From CAZXVU01 sp964644465 (GTDB taxonomy: Bacteria; Chlamydiota; Chlamydiia; Chlamydiales; SM23-39), in NCBI GenBank assembly GCA_964644465.1, contig CAZXVU010000002.1, forward strand, positions 1 through 51,744: a DNA stretch of 51,744 nt. The letters run 5' to 3'. A program made the position numbers and the translations under genes. Positions 43,388 through 51,583 of this stretch are shown one piece after another. The notes below the pieces were generated by a model. It was not told where the DNA came from. It searched no databases and was given only the letters and a program-made list of their open reading frames with translations. Numbering within the stretch: position 1 is the first letter of the stretch; the number at the start of each line of letters is the position of its first letter.

Positions 43388-44509
43388 TTAGGCTTTTCTG
43401 CTGATTTGGTGGATGAGCAAATCGAAATCGATATTCTCTTCAACGATCTTGACCGCTTCTTCGATTTTCGCAGTGTCTTCTTTCCGAATTTTTGTCGTGT
43501 AAGTATTGATCATCTTCATAGCGACAAAACTGCTGACAGGTGCGTAAAGCATCGGAATTTTCGATCGTTTTATCTGTTCGACAATTGTCTCTTTGGGAGG
43601 GCTTTTCCCCGTTAATATAATTCCAGCTTGCAAATCGTCATCAGGATGGGAAATCTTCAAGTCCCAAAAACGGGTAAGAGTAGCGAGAATAATATCTTCT
43701 CTGCCAGCAGGTGTAATAATAAGCTGGTTGGGAATGATGAGCGTTCTGTACATCTCCACAGAAGTGGCAACGAGTCTTATGTGTTGGAAATGGCGGAGGC
43801 GGTATTCGGAGCCAGTGATTAGCTTCGTCTGAAATAGGAGCTCGAAATCGTTCATGGTTGGCATGCTTAAAAAAGCATCGTAAGGAATACATCCTAAGAG
43901 AGGCACATCCCATCTTTTCAGAGCTTTTGTCATGTAGTCGATAATCATTTCCCGCTTATCATCTAAAACACGATTTAGAATAACTCCGGCTACAGGAACG
44001 CCATATTTTTCGCATTGGGTCCAATTGAGCGTCAGCTCATCGAAGCTCGATCCGAGTCCTCCTGAGGCGATGAGTACAATAGGGCATTTTAAAAGCGCTG
44101 CGACTTGCGCATTATTGAGATCGACGATCGATCCAACTCCAGTATGGCCTGTCCCTTCAATGACTGTTACGGGATGGCGGGAAGAAATCGCCTTGAATGA
44201 AGAAGAGATTTTTTTCACCAAATCAGCATGATCGACTTTTCCATCGAGATAATCGCGAGTGAACCCTCTAGGAAATAACACTGGGCTCATTTCTTCAAAA
44301 GGATCGGGAAGATTGAAGTGAGCCTTAAAAAGAACGACATCTTTGTCTACATGGATGCCAGTTTCCGTTTCAATGTGCTCTTGACCTACTGGTTTCAGAA
44401 ATCCAGCAGAGGTATGCCGTTTTTGCAGGCCGGCAATTAAGCCAAGGCAGGTTGTTGTTTTCCCGATATTTTGGCCTGTTGCAGCAACGAAAAAAGCTTT
44501 TTTGGTCAT
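43388..44509 (-). CDS. AAA_26/DRTGG-domain protein (phosphotransacetylase N-terminal-like)
   Basis: The 373-residue protein has an N-terminal BioD-like P-loop domain (GQNIGKTTTCLGL, about 12-24) with IVDLNNAQVAALLKCPIVLI, then a DRTGG domain (about 225-340) with LIITPAGREDIILATLTRF and ILTGKSPP. This matches the N-terminal half of long-form phosphate acetyltransferases; the catalytic PTA half is absent. The family occurs as free-standing proteins of unknown, probably regulatory function. The stop TAA at 43388-43390 abuts the gap, so the gene appears complete. Dethiobiotin synthase is a less likely alternative because of length and the DRTGG domain. Confidence 0.82.
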   Translation of the reverse strand: MTKKAFFVAATGQNIGKTTTCLGLIAGLQKRHTSAGFLKPVGQEHIETETGIHVDKDVVLFKAHFNLPDPFEEMSPVLFPRGFTRDYLDGKVDHADLVKKISSSFKAISSRHPVTVIEGTGHTGVGSIVDLNNAQVAALLKCPIVLIASGGLGSSFDELTLNWTQCEKYGVPVAGVILNRVLDDKREMIIDYMTKALKRWDVPLLGCIPYDAFLSMPTMNDFELLFQTKLITGSEYRLRHFQHIRLVATSVEMYRTLIIPNQLIITPAGREDIILATLTRFWDLKISHPDDDLQAGIILTGKSPPKETIVEQIKRSKIPMLYAPVSSFVAMKMINTYTTKIRKEDTAKIEEAVKIVEENIDFDLLIHQISRKA

Positions 44510-44634
44510 GTTACTAGCGTAGTTTTTTTTTGTGTAAAAAGCAATTCAGAAAATTTCTGCGTTTATTTGATTGTGAAATTAATGTGTTGAATAAAAAAAG
44601 AATAAAAATTAGAGAGAAGTTATAAGAGGGATAT

Positions 44635-44781
44635 ATGAAAAAGATACTCCTTGCAATATTAGGTTTGGCCTTCGCCTTTGCTGTAACCTCTTGCGGAGAC
44701 CAAGGAACAAAGAACGGGAAGAGAAGACCTGACCCGCAGAAATGCACCGAAAAATTCGGAAGACACCACGAACGGTGGTAG
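44635..44781 (+). CDS. Tiny lipoprotein
   Basis: The 48-residue ORF encodes MKKILLAILGLAFAFAVTSC, a signal sequence ending in a lipobox (VTSC with Cys20), then a short basic tail with one more Cys (Cys37). AGAGGG lies just before the ATG. It would be lipidated by Lgt and left as a peptide of about 29 residues in the envelope. It starts 125 bases from the divergent DRTGG gene. ACCAC/GGTGGT at its end can form a short hairpin. Confidence 0.6.
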   Translation: MKKILLAILGLAFAFAVTSCGDQGTKNGKRRPDPQKCTEKFGRHHERW

Positions 44782-44784
44782 TGT

Positions 44785-45366
44785 TTAGAATGGTTTGAAC
44801 TGCTCTTCTGGTTGGAGGTGGNNNNNNNNNNNNNNNNNNNNNNNNNNNNNNNNNNNNNNNNNNNNNNNNNNNNNNNNNNNNNNNNNNNNNNNNNNNNNNN
44901 NNNNNNNNNNNNNNNNNNNNNTCAAACCATTCTCTTTTAAGAGAAGCTGTAAAGTTTTAAAAACATCTGGAAAAAGATCATCTTCCATCCCTTCAATCGC
45001 ATCATAAGAAAACCACTGGAAATCTCCTAAATCTCTATTTGCATGAACAGGTCTTGCTAAATAGATGAAATCCATATGCTGATGCGCTGGCTTATCTTTA
45101 AAAGCAGGGATATGTTCTAGAAGACAGAGGAAAGGGCGCTCAAAACTGATGCAATTATAGGCTTCTACTTTTAGATTTTCTTGCTCAATAAAAACAATGT
45201 CGAGCCCCGTTTCTTCCTTCGCTTCTCTTCTGGCAGCTTCAGGGGGAGTCTCATTGGGCTCAATATGTCCGCCAGGGGGAAGCCATTTCCCGAGCTTAGG
45301 ATGCTTATGCAGCAAAATCTGGTTCTCATGAAAGATGTAGACAGTAGCTGTGAAGTGGCGTTCCAT
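44785..45366 (-). CDS. Nudix hydrolase, interrupted by a gap near the C-terminus
   Basis: The N-terminal 148 residues are intact: FTATVYIFHENQILLHKH, then the Nudix box G33-x5-E39-x7-R47-E48-A49-x-E51-E52-x-G54 in PPGGHIEPNETPPEAARREA, and ETGL. The length before the gap is already that of a full MutT-type domain. The real stop may lie inside the gap or at 44785. The substrate (for example oxidised dNTPs or other nucleoside diphosphates) cannot be read. It shares the Nudix fold only with the fusion at 35055, not its other domains. Confidence 0.82.
   Translation of the reverse strand: MERHFTATVYIFHENQILLHKHPKLGKWLPPGGHIEPNETPPEAARREAKEETGLDIVFIEQENLKVEAYNCISFERPFLCLLEHIPAFKDKPAHQHMDFIYLARPVHANRDLGDFQWFSYDAIEGMEDDLFPDVFKTLQLLLKENGLXXXXXXXXXXXXXXXXXXXXXXXXXXXXXXXXXXHLQPEEQFKPF
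44822..44921. other. Assembly gap (100 N) flanked by a 12-bp inverted repeat
   Basis: Exactly 100 N. AGAATGGTTTGA at 44787-44798 returns inverted as TCAAACCATTCT at 44922-44933, directly on the right edge of the gap. Confidence 0.95.
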
Positions 45367-45405
45367 AACTATAGTGTTATATAACTTGGTGTTTTAAGAG
45401 ACAAG

Positions 45406-45867
45406 TTAAGCTCTATCTTCCCGAGGAAAGAACGATGCAACTGCAGGTAAAAGGAGTCGTGGAACAATAAAACCAACTAGAGTAGCGCAAGTAGGTCCAA
45501 AAGCGAGATAGGTTCCTCCTGTTGCAAGACCTCCCACGACGAGAGATGCTTGCATCAATCGTTCCTGGTTTTCTACTGAGATCAAGTTATCGCTGGAAAT
45601 TTTATCTCCCCCTGTCGCTGTGCCTAGAATAGTAGACATCACTGCAGTTCCCACTTTCATAGAAGTCGTAGCGAAAGGGAGCTGAGTTTCTAGAGCATAA
45701 GAATAAATTGTTTCTGCAGCTCCAATTCCTAAATCCATAAAGCTATGCTTCAACTCTGGATTTTTTATAGGAGCAAATTTGTCTACTAGAAAAGCGGCTC
45801 CTTTTCCAACTCCATAGGCACAAGCTGCACTGGCAGCAAATTCACAAACGGGAATCAAAGCATTCAT
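45406..45867 (-). CDS. Hypothetical hydrophobic protein, 153 residues
   Basis: I do not recognise a family. The protein has an Ala/Gly-rich hydrophobic start (VCEFAASAACAYGVGKGAAFLV), a middle that includes TSMKVGTAVMSTILGTATGG, and two further hydrophobic stretches (LVVGGLATGGTYLAF, ATLVGFIVPRLLLPAVASFF). ATG 45867 follows GTGAG; a GTG at 45876 is also possible. It lies 24 bases after the giant gene, on the same strand, and shares its Gly/Ala-rich hydrophobic style, so the two may act together. Confidence 0.6.
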   Translation of the reverse strand: MNALIPVCEFAASAACAYGVGKGAAFLVDKFAPIKNPELKHSFMDLGIGAAETIYSYALETQLPFATTSMKVGTAVMSTILGTATGGDKISSDNLISVENQERLMQASLVVGGLATGGTYLAFGPTCATLVGFIVPRLLLPAVASFFPREDRA

Positions 45868-45891
45868 AAAACTCACATTTTTTTATTTTCA

Positions 45892-48800
45892 TTAAGAAAC
45901 AAGGATTTGGAAGAAGTCGCCCAGTCCGCTTGCAGGTTTTGGAGCCAGGGATTTCATGCCCCAAGTGAGGGCTGCGTGCGACGTGTGACGCGACAAGACC
46001 AGATGCTCATAGGCATTTTCAAAGAGCTTCATAATCTCTGGCACGACATTCGATCGAATAGCGCCGATAGCGCCATCTGTGAGGTTTGCCCCTGCAGATC
46101 CTGCTCCAGCAGCTCCAAGGACAGCGCCTCCGAGACGGGAAGTTGCTAAGTTAACTACCGGCCCTGCTAAAGAATCCACAAGAGGAATAGAAGCGACAGC
46201 TCCAGGCAATGTTGCTGCGGCTAAGCCCGCCAAACCGGCTCCGCCTACAGTGGCTAAAGCAACTTGTTCTTTGGATCTGCCTAGATTATTTACAGCTAAA
46301 TAGGAGCCTGCTCCTACTATTGCGCCAGCCACAGGACCGAAAATAAGGCCGCTTAAGAATCCAAGACCACCCGTTAATAGGCCGATCTGTTCTGTTGAAA
46401 GATGGGATTGAGCTTGTTGTTGAACTTGAAGAGCTCCATCTCGAATCTGTCCGATCAATTGGGTCACTTGATTCGTTTCTTGAACCATATCTCGATGGTT
46501 TGTCTCTTTGCGATGGTTATATGCAGCGGTTTTCCGTTGCACTGACTGGCTGAATTGAGCCAAAGTTCTCTCAACTCCCGCTTTATGAACTTCTTTATTT
46601 CTGGCGTATTTTTGACAAATATTCCGCATGATCACATCCAATTCTCCCCAGAGCTCATTGAAATCTCTGCCAATGGGTTGGCGAGGAAAATTCTGGATTT
46701 CGTCGATTTTGCGGCGGAGAACTGCTTGGTCTGTAGGATCGAGGAGCTCGATCACTTCATTGATTTGCTCTATGCAAACAGGCTGTTTGAAATTAGCTGG
46801 GAGATGCTCTCTGAGAGCATCAGGCTGGTGGCGATAGCGAATGGCAAATCCTAGCTGATAGATTAATCCATTTTTCTGAACCTCGAGATCTCCATCATTA
46901 TTTGGGTAAATGCTCTCGAGTCCGTCCAGAATGTGCTGCTCTTGCACAACACCTTCAAGGTGTTCGTGGAGAGCTGCGATGGATGTCCTCAAATCTTGGA
47001 TGATCGGTTCATCTGGGGCTAGGTGTTTGCTGATCCTATCGACAGCGGTGGAGAGAAACGGGGTGATTTCGAGAAGCTGGGAAGGCGTATTTTGCACTCG
47101 ATGAGGAACAGATGCAAGGATCTCTTCATTGAGCTTTGTCAACTCCTCGACGATCTGTTCATGAGACGTGAATTCAGTCTGTAACCCTGAGAGCCTCTTG
47201 AGTCGGACCATGAGTTGTTCCGAGCCTTGATATAGAGGCGCCAAAGCGCGATGGATACTTTCTCTAGCAGCCGGGGCCAGGCCATTCAATTGCAAATGAA
47301 CTCGTTCTTTGTCGGTAAAAGCACTCATTTTATGGGCAAAAGCAGTGATTTCAGGGTGGATGCTGTTTGCTTCAGCGCCTGAGTTACGGGCGACTTTTTC
47401 CGCCATCCTCGTCTGAAGATAGTGGAGTTGATCGAAGGTGACCTGTGCTTCATTTTTTTGAGCTTGGAAAGCTCTATCTGCACTTTGGACAGCATTTTCT
47501 GACTGCATTCCGTCGATCTCATCAGAAACAGCTTCGGTGATGATGGTTTCGAAGACTTCGTGGGCTTCTTTTTTCAAGAGTTTCTTTTCATCGTCAAATT
47601 CTAAAGCGAGCTTTTTCCATCCAGTTTCATCCAGAGGGACATTCCCGGAGAAAGGAGCATTTAATTGTTCAAAAAGATTTGCAAAAGTTTCTTCCAGATT
47701 CTTCGGATCAGTTAAAAATTCGAAGAGAAGATGGAGAGCTTTCTGCACCCCTTCATGAATTCCCTTTTGTACAGCGGCATCAAATCCAGTTTTTCCCTTA
47801 GCAAGGTCCTTGAAAACAGCTTTAAGCTCCACATCCGTTTGATGGGGCGCTAAAGCGATGACCTCGATCAGCTTTTTCACGACTGTAGGCAGTTTTTCTG
47901 TTCCAGGGATAGGAGCCAATGGATTCATATCGACTTGTTTATTGGCCATTTTGGTTTTTAATTTTTGGAATTGAGCCGTGAGAAATCGGGTCAGAGCCAA
48001 AGAGAAAATGATCCGGTGGGGCTTCGCAGCGTCCAAGCTTTCATCTACAACATCTTTTAATATAGGGGGGAGGACGTAAAACCTCATTACAATACGCAGG
48101 ACAACATTCAAGAACCATTCTGGAATTGCGACCAATATGGAAATAATTTTTCCGATATAAGGTTTTTTCTTAGATTCTTTGAAGAACTCCACCTTCGAAG
48201 AGTCGTGGACCAATTTAGAGCTGAAATCTCTGCAAAGCTGTTCCAAAGAATTATTGTAGTGTTGTGCAATCGCAGTTCTCTTACATGTATCTAGATCGCC
48301 AGCGTCAAGGTTTTTGGGATTGTCGCAATTTTTAACATAAGCCTTGCAAGATCTCTTAAACGCGTCGAAATATTCACTGAAAAGATCGAGGGTTTTTTCA
48401 AGAACATCGCTCCGTGCTTGGACTTTATCTTTATCGCTGAAATCGCTGCGGATATCTGCGAGCTTTTTCGTAAAGAACGAATGGACTGAATTGGGAATGA
48501 GGGAAGACCATTTGTAGTATCTCCAGTAGAAAAATTTGCACTTCCACCAATTAGCGTCTTTAGGAGTCAGCTTATATTGTTTAGCGAAGAGGTCCCAAAC
48601 ATTGGGTTTTTCAGGTTTAGATGCTTCTTGGACGAGCTTTAAGAGGCTAAGGTTGTTTGGCTCCTTAATTTTGCAAATTTTGTAATACATATATGCAAAG
48701 AGTCCAAAATAGCTCGATTTCTCGCTGAATTCATCCAGATGCATATCCGCTTTTGCTCTCCAATCCGTTGCATCGATCCGCGCTTGAGGTCCTATTGCTG

Positions 48801-50442
48801 GGGGAACATCTTCAAATTCTTGAGGGACAGCAGCTGGATTCACATTGATAACTACCGCAGGCTGTATAACGGGACGTAGAGCGGGGCCAGCTAAAACAGG
48901 CGCTGCAACCGCTATAGGAAGTGGCTGTGCTTCATGTAAAGGAGGCTGTTCAACTAAAGGCAAAGCTGCACTATGCAAAGATGGGGCTGACACAGGATGT
49001 GGATTTGCAACATGCACTGCCACTGGCGCTGGATGTGGCGCTGCATCAGGATGCTCTAAAACTGGTTCAGGAAGTGGAGCTGGGGCATGTAAAGGGATCG
49101 GCGCTGCTACAGGTTCGCGATGCGGTGCTGCGACAACGGCTGGTTGCGGCTGATGGGCAACTTCAGGGTTGGGTCTAATGAGATCTTGAGGTTCTGCATG
49201 GGGTAGTTGGTCAGGAATAAGGGTAGGTGCAATTGCAGCAGAATCAGAATATCGGATCAGTTCTCTCGCATGGTTTCCTGTTATTTGCAAGGATCTTGTT
49301 GGATCGGTGGCAGCAGCAAGCAGAGGGTTTACATTTCTTCCAGCTATTACGATTGGACCTTGCAATGTTCGGGTGATTTGAGCTGCCATCGGTCCCGCTT
49401 CTGCGGCGATGGTTCCTAAAAGAGGGTATTTTTGAGTCGCAGCATCGAAAGTATGGCCTGCCATTTCCCGAAGAGGTTCTCTGACTGTATCAGGGGCATT
49501 GTCCCAAGCTAATTTCGCAAGATAAGGTCCTTTCCAAATCCAACCAAAAGGAGAAAAGGCTGTAACTACTGCTTTGACCGCGGGCGGAGTTTGCTGCCAT
49601 AAATGGACCATCCGTTTTGGATTTTTAACAACCTCGCGCATTTCTGTGGTAACAGTATCTGGACTAGGAGCATTTTCCATGACTCTTTGCGCAGACCAGC
49701 TGATACCGGTAGCTGCAGCTGATGCAAGAGGAGGGGCAACAGTGTTGTAAGCATTTTTAACATAAGGAGCTGCCGTTTCAACGGCTCCAATAGCGCCTCT
49801 GAGTCCTAAGAGACACACAGGGCCGACCACATGTTGGAGTGTTTTTACGCCTAGATAGCCCACTCCAGAGGCTACAGTTGAAACCACAGGAGGTCCATAA
49901 TTTTTGATTGCTCTACCGATTCCATTTCCGATTGCGGGGATCATATGAGGTCCGTGTTCTTGAATTCCATGAGCGATGTTACCGGCTGCAACAGCAGCCA
50001 TCGGACGGGCGTTGTCCCGAATGGTAGCAACAGCATTACCTGTCGCTTCTAAAACTTGTCCTGTTCCATTAGCAGCAGCCTCTATCATGGCGCCTGCTAC
50101 CTCACCTCCTGTTTGGAGGGTATTGATAACTGGAGGAGCAACGTAGGCAACAGGTCTTACAACTCCATTTTCAAATGCGTAAGCAGCGGTAGGGGCGAGA
50201 ACATTTCTTCCCATCCATCCAGCTACAGGAGCGACCAAATTTTTGGCTCCCCAAACTGTTCCAGGCCATACTATTCTATTTACTGTTCCGCTTAATAATG
50301 GAGCTGCGACATGAGTAACCGATTTTTTGGCGACCCAAAGTGCTCCCTGACCAACCCCGTCAAGCACAGTTGCGCCCATATCGTAGACACGCGCGCCAAA
50401 TCGTTGCCAAAGAGTGGGAACTTGAGGATGAGCTATAGCCAT
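45892..50442 (-). CDS. Giant hypothetical protein, 1,516 residues, membrane-associated
   Basis: No family recognised. From ATG 50442 (no clear Shine-Dalgarno) the parts are as follows. About 1-400 is Gly/Ala/Val-rich with amphipathic quasi-repeats (for example GAKNLVAPVAGWMGRNVLAP). About 430-550 is Pro/Ala/His-rich and probably disordered. About 550-760 is charged and helical with scattered Cys. A strong hydrophobic segment lies at about 764-792 (IISILVAIPEWFLNVVLRIV). About 800-1340 is helical or coiled-coil-like. About 1350-1460 is a Gly/Ala-rich hydrophobic block (LLTGGLGFLSGLIFGPVAGA) that may insert in membranes. There is no Sec signal. A host-membrane-directed or cell-envelope role is conceivable but unproven. 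Confidence 0.7.
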   Translation of the reverse strand: MAIAHPQVPTLWQRFGARVYDMGATVLDGVGQGALWVAKKSVTHVAAPLLSGTVNRIVWPGTVWGAKNLVAPVAGWMGRNVLAPTAAYAFENGVVRPVAYVAPPVINTLQTGGEVAGAMIEAAANGTGQVLEATGNAVATIRDNARPMAAVAAGNIAHGIQEHGPHMIPAIGNGIGRAIKNYGPPVVSTVASGVGYLGVKTLQHVVGPVCLLGLRGAIGAVETAAPYVKNAYNTVAPPLASAAATGISWSAQRVMENAPSPDTVTTEMREVVKNPKRMVHLWQQTPPAVKAVVTAFSPFGWIWKGPYLAKLAWDNAPDTVREPLREMAGHTFDAATQKYPLLGTIAAEAGPMAAQITRTLQGPIVIAGRNVNPLLAAATDPTRSLQITGNHARELIRYSDSAAIAPTLIPDQLPHAEPQDLIRPNPEVAHQPQPAVVAAPHREPVAAPIPLHAPAPLPEPVLEHPDAAPHPAPVAVHVANPHPVSAPSLHSAALPLVEQPPLHEAQPLPIAVAAPVLAGPALRPVIQPAVVINVNPAAVPQEFEDVPPAIGPQARIDATDWRAKADMHLDEFSEKSSYFGLFAYMYYKICKIKEPNNLSLLKLVQEASKPEKPNVWDLFAKQYKLTPKDANWWKCKFFYWRYYKWSSLIPNSVHSFFTKKLADIRSDFSDKDKVQARSDVLEKTLDLFSEYFDAFKRSCKAYVKNCDNPKNLDAGDLDTCKRTAIAQHYNNSLEQLCRDFSSKLVHDSSKVEFFKESKKKPYIGKIISILVAIPEWFLNVVLRIVMRFYVLPPILKDVVDESLDAAKPHRIIFSLALTRFLTAQFQKLKTKMANKQVDMNPLAPIPGTEKLPTVVKKLIEVIALAPHQTDVELKAVFKDLAKGKTGFDAAVQKGIHEGVQKALHLLFEFLTDPKNLEETFANLFEQLNAPFSGNVPLDETGWKKLALEFDDEKKLLKKEAHEVFETIITEAVSDEIDGMQSENAVQSADRAFQAQKNEAQVTFDQLHYLQTRMAEKVARNSGAEANSIHPEITAFAHKMSAFTDKERVHLQLNGLAPAARESIHRALAPLYQGSEQLMVRLKRLSGLQTEFTSHEQIVEELTKLNEEILASVPHRVQNTPSQLLEITPFLSTAVDRISKHLAPDEPIIQDLRTSIAALHEHLEGVVQEQHILDGLESIYPNNDGDLEVQKNGLIYQLGFAIRYRHQPDALREHLPANFKQPVCIEQINEVIELLDPTDQAVLRRKIDEIQNFPRQPIGRDFNELWGELDVIMRNICQKYARNKEVHKAGVERTLAQFSQSVQRKTAAYNHRKETNHRDMVQETNQVTQLIGQIRDGALQVQQQAQSHLSTEQIGLLTGGLGFLSGLIFGPVAGAIVGAGSYLAVNNLGRSKEQVALATVGGAGLAGLAAATLPGAVASIPLVDSLAGPVVNLATSRLGGAVLGAAGAGSAGANLTDGAIGAIRSNVVPEIMKLFENAYEHLVLSRHTSHAALTWGMKSLAPKPASGLGDFFQILVS

Positions 50443-50535
50443 ATTATTATGAATTAATTTTCTACATATTATACAACTTTTTCTTATTAATTTTAACCTC
50501 AATGAATTTGTTTAGTTACAACCTAAATATTTATG

Positions 50536-50564
50536 TTGAAAACATAGGGTGGGTATTCTATTTT
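50536..50564 (+). promoter_or_regulatory. Candidate promoter of mazG
   Basis: TTGAAA (50536-50541) and TATTTT (50559-50564) are spaced by 17 bases, about 40 bases before the mazG ATG. It lies in the AT-rich divergent region shared with the giant gene. Confidence 0.45.
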
Positions 50565-50604
50565 TTATATTGAAATTTTAGCAAACCTTTTTTTTGGATA
50601 TAAA

Positions 50605-51201
50605 ATGGACGAATTCAATAAACTTTTAGCAGTCGCAGACAAGCTCCTAAGTCCTGAAGGATGTCCATGGGATCGAGAGCAAACATTTTTTACTTTACAG
50701 CCCTATCTCCTCGAGGAAACGCATGAGTTGATCGAGGCGATCGATGCACAAGATGGCAAGAAGATCTCCGAAGAACTGGGAGATGTATTATATGCATTAA
50801 TTTTTATTGCGAAGCTTGGGGAGAGAGATAAACTCTTTAATTTAAATGATTCTATTCGAACTGTTGCAGAAAAACTGATCCGGCGGCACCCCCATGTTTT
50901 TGGCAATCAAAAAATAGATTCGACAGATGAAGTAGTCAAAAATTGGGATGCCATCAAGAAAAAGGAGGGTAAAAAAAGTCCTATTGAGGGGATTCCTCCT
51001 TCTCTGCCTGCTCTGGCCAGAGCTCAAAAAGTCATTCACAAGCTCAAGCTCAAAAAGGAATCTACGCTGGCTTCAGAAGAAGATCTAGGGGAGAGGCTTT
51101 GGGAGTTGATCCGCGAAGCTGATGCTAAGGGGATCGATGCTGAGAGCGCTTTGCGGCGGACCTGTTTAGAACAGGAAGCAAAATTCAAAAAGAACGTATG
51201 A
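50605..51201 (+). CDS. mazG: MazG-type nucleoside triphosphate pyrophosphohydrolase
   Basis: MazG cleaves (d)NTPs to monophosphates and is used for pool cleaning or stress control. The 198-residue protein has GCPWDREQTFFTLQPYLLEETHEL, with the first metal-binding EExxE, and ISEELGDVLYALIFIAKLG with the second ExxD. RRHPHVFG follows, as in MazG. It is a one-domain form; E. coli MazG is longer and has two copies. Its stop lies four bases before the SRP RNA gene on the other strand. Confidence 0.93.
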   Translation: MDEFNKLLAVADKLLSPEGCPWDREQTFFTLQPYLLEETHELIEAIDAQDGKKISEELGDVLYALIFIAKLGERDKLFNLNDSIRTVAEKLIRRHPHVFGNQKIDSTDEVVKNWDAIKKKEGKKSPIEGIPPSLPALARAQKVIHKLKLKKESTLASEEDLGERLWELIREADAKGIDAESALRRTCLEQEAKFKKNV

Positions 51202-51205
51202 AAAA

Positions 51206-51303
51206 CACCGGAGATGGTCTCGTGGCACAAGACAGATTCCTTAAGGATGCTGCCTTCCGGCCCTGACCTGGTTCGGATTGCTCATTCCACGAGGTCCCCG
51301 GCG
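51206..51303 (-). ncRNA. ffs: Signal recognition particle RNA (4.5S-type)
   Basis: Read on the minus strand, CCAGGTCAGGGCCGGAAGGC followed by AGCATCC is the conserved SRP domain IV, with the GGAA tetraloop and the symmetric internal loop bound by Ffh. The ends CGCCGGGGA (51303-51295) and TCTCCGGTG (51214-51206) pair fully (two wobbles), and CTCGTGG/CCACGAG continues the helix. TTTTT follows directly after the 3' end, giving termination. Length about 98 bases, the short bacterial type. Confidence 0.93.
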
Positions 51304-51384
51304 TTACGAATGTTACCATTGCCTGCCGCTTTTGAAAAGCCTTTTTTTGGGGTATCAAACGGGCATCTATCCTCAAGGGCACCT

Positions 51385-51545
51385 AGCCCTATTCACACAA
51401 AGACACGAAGACACAAAGAAGAGAAGAGGGGAAGAATTTTCGCTGCTTTGCAGCGAGCGGCAAAGCCGCCTTTCTTTGTGCATCTCTGTGGCTTTGTGTC
51501 TTTGTGTGAATAAAGCCAAATACCCATGTTGGGCCATGCCGGCTT
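51385..51545. repeat. Inverted-repeat element between ffs and spoIID
   Basis: The left arm TTCACACAAAGACACGAAG (from about 51392) returns inverted on the right (CTTTGTGTCTTTGTGTGAA, ending about 51511). The inner hairpins are CGCTGC-TTT-GCAGCG and GCGGC-AAA-GCCGC. The right end (ATCTCTGTGGCTTTGTG, then AAAGCCAAATACCC and GCCGGCTT) matches the end of the cluster at 18490-18560. No gene lies in 51304-51583. Confidence 0.7.
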
Positions 51546-51552
51546 GAGATTT

Positions 51553-51573
51553 GGCGGGGGAGGGCCCCCCGCC
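51553..51573 (-). terminator. GC-rich hairpin after spoIID
   Basis: GGCGGGGG (51553-51560) and CCCCCGCC (51566-51573) form a strong 8-bp stem, eleven bases beyond the spoIID stop. No T-run follows, so termination by the hairpin alone is uncertain. Confidence 0.4.
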
Positions 51574-51583
51574 GGGTGAATGT

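Noticed and set aside
43388..43615. Continuation of the glycosyltransferase after the gap
   Set aside because: The plus-strand frame here is antisense to the well-supported DRTGG-domain gene and has no GT9 motif.
48845..49178. Gly/Ala/Cys-rich plus-strand frame resembling a metallothionein-like protein
   Set aside because: It is the antisense of the Pro/Ala/His-rich linker of the giant gene, which produces such compositions by itself.
51206..51303. Possible tRNA or tmRNA in the structured region after mazG
   Set aside because: The conserved GGAAGGCAGCA-type core and end pairing identify SRP RNA on the minus strand; there is no anticodon arm or T-loop.
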